Of a stretch of DNA of 64,000 nucleotides, positions 59,455-64,000 are shown piece after piece. Below the pieces are notes generated by a model that was not told the origin of the DNA, searched no databases, and was given only the letters and a program-made list of their open reading frames with translations. The first letter of the stretch is position 1. Each line of letters begins with the position of its first letter. The DNA comes from JBEISR01 sp044371425 (GTDB taxonomy: Bacteria > Planctomycetota > Planctomycetia > Pirellulales > Pirellulaceae), in the NCBI GenBank assembly GCA_044371425.1, contig JBILTR010000017.1, forward strand, positions 59,120 to 123,119, written 5' to 3'. A program made the position numbers and the translations under genes.

Positions 59455-60399
59455 ATGAGCAACGGGGCGAGGTTCGACCGAAGGCATTGGGGGAAGTTGA
59501 CCGCTGCTGGCATGATGGCGGGAGTCGCGTCGATACACGAACGCGAAGTGAAGGCAGGATTCCAAGAAGCGACCGAGAGCTTGGTGGCAGAGGGCGCAAG
59601 CCTGGAGTGTCTGACATCGGACTGCAAATTCACCGAAGGACCGGCGGTGGCTGCCAATGGGGAAGTCTTCTTTACCGACCAGCCCAACAATCGCATCCTG
59701 AAAGTGGACCTGGAGGGGAAGGTCTCGGAGTTCCTCAAGCCAGCCGGGCGCAGCAATGGACTCTTCTTTGCACCCGATGGCAAATTGATCGCCTGCGCGG
59801 ACGAAAAGAATGAACTCTGGGAAATCGATCCCGATGGATCCCATCGCGTCCTCAGCGGGACGTTTCAAGACAACCCTTGGAATGGTCCGAACGATCTCTG
59901 GATCCATCCCAAAGGTTTCCTGTTTTTCACCGATCCGTACTACCAGAGGCCATGGTGGAATCACACCAGCCCACCACAGCCAAGTCAGAACGTCTATCGA
60001 TGCCAGCGCGACGGATCGCAAGGGGTGCTGGCGGCCGACCAATTCAAGCAGCCCAATGGCATTGTCGGCAACCCGGAAACGGGGGAACTATTCGTGGCCG
60101 ATATCGGAGCCAAAAAGACCTACCGATTCCAGATCGCTGAGGATGGCGCGCTGACAAACCGTCTGCTGTTCTGCGAAGAAGGTTCCGATGGCATGACGCT
60201 CGATCGCCTTGGCAATCTCTATCTGACCGGCGGCAAGGGAGTATCGATCTTCGATCCCAAAGGCCGATTGCTTGAGCGGATCGCCGTACCACAGCCCTGG
60301 ACGGCCAACGTCTGCTTTGGCGGGCCCGAGCGCGATCGCCTTTACATCACCGCCAGCACCAGCCTCTATCGTGTCTCGATGAAGGTCAAGGGATGGTGA
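59455..60399 (+). CDS. SMP-30/gluconolactonase-family protein
   Basis: A 314-residue six-bladed propeller. The family motif FTEGPAVAANGEVFFTDQPNN (shown in part) holds the metal Glu; NGPNDLWIHPKG and KQPNGIVGNPETG hold the Asn/Asp metal ligands, and GSDGMTLDRLGN the last Asp. The N-terminus has RRHWGKLTAAGMMAG, perhaps a Tat signal. It hydrolyses aldonolactones. ATG follows GAGGAA by 6 bases. Its stop overlaps the start of the lipoprotein gene. Two neighbouring lactonases suggest a sugar-oxidation pathway in the periplasm. Confidence 0.88.
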   Translation: MSNGARFDRRHWGKLTAAGMMAGVASIHEREVKAGFQEATESLVAEGASLECLTSDCKFTEGPAVAANGEVFFTDQPNNRILKVDLEGKVSEFLKPAGRSNGLFFAPDGKLIACADEKNELWEIDPDGSHRVLSGTFQDNPWNGPNDLWIHPKGFLFFTDPYYQRPWWNHTSPPQPSQNVYRCQRDGSQGVLAADQFKQPNGIVGNPETGELFVADIGAKKTYRFQIAEDGALTNRLLFCEEGSDGMTLDRLGNLYLTGGKGVSIFDPKGRLLERIAVPQPWTANVCFGGPERDRLYITASTSLYRVSMKVKGW

Positions 60400-61595
60400 G
60401 TTGCATGCTGCTACCATCGAAAACCGACCGGCGCTATGGCACTGCTGTTTGTTCGACTCTGGCCACATGCCTGGTGATGATCGCAGCAGCCGGATGCCAA
60501 AAGAGCCAGGAACCTTCCGTGGCAGACCAGATGCCTCGCGAAAGCACCGGGCCGGTCGCTTTCGAGTCGCCGCTCCCGTCGCTGGCGCGCGGTCAGCGAC
60601 CGACTGTTAGTTCCGTGACGATCCTCTCTGATCCGCCAGAGAATCGAGCTCCCCGGACCGACCCGTTGCTTCAGGGCGCCGTCAATTACTGGGTCGACGC
60701 CACCGCTCAACAAAAAAGCGACCCTCGTAAAAGCGATATCCTGTTCATCGAAGCCGGTCATCGCGTGCGCGAGGTACTGCAAGATGCCCAGTGGGACTCC
60801 AGCCGCAGCGATGCCTGGCTGGCCGCCGAAGTCCTCTTCCAGCAGGCGCTCGTTTTCGCACGCACCAAACATCCCTTGGATGCGATCGACGCCCTCACCC
60901 AATCCGCTCATCTGGGCTTCAGCGATCCCGGTCGCTTCCGCGAACTGGCGGCGTATCTGGAAGAGGACCCCGGAATCTCCGAACAGCTGGCCGAACTGGC
61001 AGGGATGGTGCAGGCCCATTGCGATACCCTGGCTCAACGGGCGCGATATCGCATCACGCGCCGAAACCAGTCGCAAACGGTCGGGATCGAAATCGATGAG
61101 AAACGGTTGCCGCCACCCGACCGGTACCGATTGATCGTCCAATTGAACAATTGGTCCCCCGATTCATCCAGGCAGTTCCAATCGATCTACGAAGCCGCCG
61201 ATCGACTGAAGGAACTAGGAATCGAACCGGTGGGAGTGATCACACGCGCAACCCAGATCGCGAAAGATCACACCAACCCCATCGAACTGCAGTGGACTCA
61301 ATCCCCCGATTTCGTCCTGTCGAACCTGCTCCCCGATTCCAATGCATCCCCAGTGGCGCAACTCTGGTATCCAACCTGCCTGCTGGTCGATCAGAAAGAG
61401 CGGCTGCAGGCGATCTTTTATGAGATCATTTCGATCGATACGCTCGCCGCCACCATCCAGCTCCTACAGTCCGATCAGCAGCCTGCCCCGCCCCGCTCGA
61501 ACGACGCCGGCCAACCGGATCAGGAAAGCTCCAACCGTCCCGCTCCCGAAGCTACCCAGCCTTCGACGGTGCTGCGGTCATCGACGCGACCTTGA
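60393..61595 (+). CDS. Lipoprotein of unknown function
   Basis: A 400-residue lipoprotein. The signal ends TLATCLVMIAAAGC, a lipobox. Residues about 90-220 are helical and contain a TPR-like stretch (ILFIEAGHRVREVLQDA, LFQQALVFARTKHPLDAIDA). The second half (YRLIVQLNNWSPDS, VGVITRATQIAKDH, WYPTCLLVDQKERLQAIFY) has a thioredoxin-like layout with no CxxC. The ATG overlaps the upstream stop. Ser/Pro-rich tail. No firm function. Confidence 0.7.
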   Translation: MVSCMLLPSKTDRRYGTAVCSTLATCLVMIAAAGCQKSQEPSVADQMPRESTGPVAFESPLPSLARGQRPTVSSVTILSDPPENRAPRTDPLLQGAVNYWVDATAQQKSDPRKSDILFIEAGHRVREVLQDAQWDSSRSDAWLAAEVLFQQALVFARTKHPLDAIDALTQSAHLGFSDPGRFRELAAYLEEDPGISEQLAELAGMVQAHCDTLAQRARYRITRRNQSQTVGIEIDEKRLPPPDRYRLIVQLNNWSPDSSRQFQSIYEAADRLKELGIEPVGVITRATQIAKDHTNPIELQWTQSPDFVLSNLLPDSNASPVAQLWYPTCLLVDQKERLQAIFYEIISIDTLAATIQLLQSDQQPAPPRSNDAGQPDQESSNRPAPEATQPSTVLRSSTRP

Positions 61596-61925
61596 ACCGG
61601 TCTGCGGTCGCGCACGACGCATCAGCAGGTCCCAAAGCATCCACTCCAGAACCAGAAGAAACATCGGCACCAAGTAGATTAGAAACTGCCAAAGCTGCGT
61701 CACATTCCACTCGGGCGGTATCCATCCACCCAATCCACTGTAGAGGCTATAGACCACGGCCGCATTGACTATCAGCATCAGCCCACTGGCCAGCGCCACG
61801 CCACCTAGATACATCACCGTCGCCATCCACGAACCGACTCGGCCCGGTCGATGATCCGATCCGCTTGCTCCCTTTTGATCTCGTCTCACAAACAACCTCC
61901 AGGAGCCACCCTCAGGGCACTGCAT
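61578..61925 (-). CDS. Small membrane protein
   Basis: A 115-residue protein with two membrane segments (YLGGVALASGLMLIVNAAVV and LWQFLIYLVPMFLLVLEW) joined by a loop with WIPPEWN, and a basic C-terminus. Unknown function. The start at 61925 lacks a strong Shine-Dalgarno; an internal ATG at 61829 would still include both helices. It ends 18 bases into the convergent lipoprotein gene's 3' end and is divergent from the sialidase-like gene. Confidence 0.55.
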   Translation of the reverse strand: MQCPEGGSWRLFVRRDQKGASGSDHRPGRVGSWMATVMYLGGVALASGLMLIVNAAVVYSLYSGLGGWIPPEWNVTQLWQFLIYLVPMFLLVLEWMLWDLLMRRARPQTGSRSRR

Positions 61926-62002
61926 TGGAATTTCTTTACGATAGCAGATTCCCTTCCGATCGCGATTTCCTTCCACACCAGAAACCGGAGCCCGACCAGA
62001 AG

Positions 62003-63244
62003 ATGACTTGGAATTTCCTCGCCCGAACCATCTCCCGGCTCCTGCTGATGTGGGCCACCTGGAGCTTGAACAGTTCCCTGATCACCCTAGGTGCCCAGCC
62101 GCCGGGGATCGTCGTCGACCACCAGCGATCGGCCCATCGCCAGTACATCGGTTCTCCCTCGATCGCGCGCGTCGGACCCGACTCCCTGGTCGCCAGCCAC
62201 GATTTCTTCGGCCCCGGAAGCAGCTTCAGCGTCTCCACCATCCATCGATCCGACGACAATGGGGATTCCTGGAGCCATATAGCGACGATCGAAGATGCAT
62301 TCTGGAGCAAACTATTTGTACATCGTGGCGCACTCTATCTCCTAGGGACCACTCGCGAGTATGGCCAAGGTGTCATCCGACGTAGCGACGATGGTGGCTA
62401 CCACTGGACCCATCCGGTCAACCGCAAACAGGGACTGCTTCTAGGGGAGGGAGAGTACCACTGCGCGCCCATGCCAGTGATCGAACATCAGGGGCGCTTG
62501 TGGCGCGCTATGGAAGATCGCAACCCGCCCAAAGATTGGGGGAAACATTTCCGCGCCTTCGTCATGAGCGTTCCTGTCGATGCGGATCTCCTGGACGCCG
62601 ATCAATGGACCTTCAGCAATCGCGTTGCATACAACCCCGAATGGGGCGGGACGGCATGGCTGGAAGGGAACATCGTCCGCGACCCACAAGGCAAACTTTG
62701 GAACCTGCTGCGCAATCACCGAACAGCCCCCGAAAAAGGATGCCGCCTCGCCATCTCCGAGGATGGTCATTCGATCGATTTCCAACCCGAAAGCGGTTTT
62801 GTCGATCTGCCTGGCGGATCGAAGAAGTTCTCCATCCTGTGGGACGAGGTCAGCCAAATGTACCTGGCCCTGGCCAATCCCTGCGCCCCAGAATTCGCGG
62901 CTCGAAGACCCGACCAGACCCGAAATGCTCTGGGCCTGCTCAGCTCCCCCGATCTAGTCCACTGGGAACTTCGTACCATCCTGCTCTACCATCCCGATGT
63001 GGCGGTCGTCGGTTTCCAGTACCCCGATTGGCTAATCGAAGGAGACCAACTGCTAGTCCTTTCCAGAACCGCTTTCCCAGACCCCTTCGGTGGACCACCC
63101 AATCCCCACGATGCCAACTACCTGACCTTCCATCGGGTCGAGCAATTTCGCCAACGGTCTCTCGCGGATCCTCCCCTGGGAGGCTATCCGACCCACCCCT
63201 GGATGCCCGACTCCAAGAAACAAGAGTCGAATAGTCGCAAGTAA
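62003..63244 (+). CDS. Exported sialidase-superfamily protein
   Basis: A 413-residue exported beta-propeller. A signal peptide precedes GAQPPGIVVDH (ARTISRLLLMWATWSLN). Two Asp boxes of the S-x-D-x-G-x-x-W type are visible, SDDNGDSWSH and SDDGGYHWTH. YIGSPSIARV near residue 50 resembles the planctomycete exo-alpha-sialidase domain. The three catalytic arginines cannot be placed with confidence, so glycoside hydrolysis is likely but unproven. A tandem repeat begins immediately after the stop. Confidence 0.82.
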   Translation: MTWNFLARTISRLLLMWATWSLNSSLITLGAQPPGIVVDHQRSAHRQYIGSPSIARVGPDSLVASHDFFGPGSSFSVSTIHRSDDNGDSWSHIATIEDAFWSKLFVHRGALYLLGTTREYGQGVIRRSDDGGYHWTHPVNRKQGLLLGEGEYHCAPMPVIEHQGRLWRAMEDRNPPKDWGKHFRAFVMSVPVDADLLDADQWTFSNRVAYNPEWGGTAWLEGNIVRDPQGKLWNLLRNHRTAPEKGCRLAISEDGHSIDFQPESGFVDLPGGSKKFSILWDEVSQMYLALANPCAPEFAARRPDQTRNALGLLSSPDLVHWELRTILLYHPDVAVVGFQYPDWLIEGDQLLVLSRTAFPDPFGGPPNPHDANYLTFHRVEQFRQRSLADPPLGGYPTHPWMPDSKKQESNSRK

Positions 63245-63246
63245 TA

Positions 63247-64000
63247 GAAGCGACCAGTCAAATCGCGACTGGAGAGGGCCGTTATCGCCCTACGAAATCT
63301 CTGCCTCCTATCCTTCTTCGCGCCTTCGCGCGAGATAAAACGATTCCGCTACCGTTCGACCCAACCAGCAAATACCAATACACTCTACTGCCTGATAGCA
63401 GGCCATCATGCGCCATCTTGAAGTTCGCTTGCCGGCTCTCGCGAAGCCGCGAAGACGCGAAGCCTTATAGCGCCTATTCTCTCTCGCGATGCCTGAATGG
63501 GTATCCAGTCGCGTCATCGCTGGTCCATCAACTCGTCGCCATTCGAAGCGACCGGTCGAATTGCGACTGGAGAGGGTCGTTATCGCCCTACGAAATCTCT
63601 GCCTCCTATCCTTCTTCGCGCCTTCGCGCCTTCGCGCGAGATAAAACGATTCCGCTACTGTTCGACCCAGTCTACAAATACCAATGCACACTGCTGCCTA
63701 GCAGCAGGCCATCATGCGCCTTCTTGAAGTTCGCTTGCTGGCTCTCGCGAAGCCGCGAAGACGCGAAGCCTTATAGCGCCTATTCTCTCTCGCGATGCCT
63801 GAATGGGTATCCAGTCGCGTCATCGCTGGTCCATCAACTCATCGCCATTCGAAGCGACCACTCGAATTGCGATTGGAGAGGGTCGTTATCGCCCTACGAA
63901 ATCTCTGCCTCCTATCCTTCTTCGCGCCTTCGCGCCTTCGCGCGAGATAAAACGATTCCGCTACTGTTCGACCCAGTCTACAAATACCAATGCACACTGC
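63247..64000. repeat. Tandem ~300-bp repeat, truncated by the window end
   Basis: Units start GAAGCGACC at 63247, 63545 and 63851 (periods 298 and 306; the third is cut at 64000). Each unit contains CTTCTTCGCGCCTTCGCG-type and GCGAAGCCGCGAAGACGCG arms that are near complements (63313-63334 and 63438-63462 in unit 1), able to form a long hairpin about 100 bases apart. Units 2 and 3 share an 8-base CGCCTTCG insertion missing from unit 1. No coding signal; not CRISPR. Confidence 0.9.

Noticed and set aside
63308..63691. Minus-strand frame of 127 codons inside the 300-bp repeats
   Set aside because: It is created by the repeat itself and reads the same short phrase (SFYLARRRE) twice.

Overview
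The window looks like chromosomal DNA of a Planctomycetota bacterium, probably a Pirellula-like lineage. This is inferred from gene content: a fused CcoN-CcoO cytochrome oxidase subunit, a YrdC-like/low-molecular-weight phosphatase fusion, secreted Gfo/Idh/MocA-, lactonase-, sialidase- and esterase-type proteins, four-helix-bundle (S23) relics, and a moderately high G+C genome unusually rich in CGATCG. No rRNA, tRNA or CRISPR array was recognised.

Layout. 0-9 kb: a small charged protein, an SGNH hydrolase and a Gfo/Idh/MocA oxidoreductase, then a betaine-lipid pair (btaA, btaB) followed by an HD hydrolase, converging on two overlapping Cys/Met-metabolism PLP enzymes whose leader holds two adjacent hairpins. 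9-18.6 kb: a gene-poor accessory stretch with two GDP-mannose-dehydratase-like genes, an orphan methyltransferase, decayed IS630 and IS66 remnants, then leuC/leuD and a glycosyltransferase. 18.6-27.6 kb: a complete, tightly overlapping minus-strand cbb3 oxidase operon (ccoNO, ccoQ, ccoP, ccoG, ccoH, a SafE-like membrane protein, ccoI, ccoS).

28-49 kb: mostly housekeeping and envelope functions. These are a site-2 protease, DAHP synthase, a YhaM-like exonuclease, an APC permease running into a broken S23 gene, an acyltransferase carrying ankyrin repeats, an NHL lipoprotein, the YrdC-like/phosphatase fusion, rpiB, an aldose epimerase, a TANGO2-like protein, FabH, a MacA/MacB-like adaptor and permease without an adjacent ATPase, and a large secreted esterase. 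A mosaic tandem repeat follows at 48.7-49.2 kb.

49-64 kb: a complete ligase-associated DNA repair cassette (exonuclease, ATP-dependent ligase, Lhr-like helicase, PdeM), all overlapping. Then come a DUF1569 protein and asparagine synthetase, a plus-strand run of two sugar lactonases and a lipoprotein, a small membrane protein, a sialidase-like protein, and a roughly 300-bp tandem repeat cut by the window end.

Starts were chosen from Shine-Dalgarno position, four-base overlaps and family N-termini. All functions are read from visible motifs without database searches.
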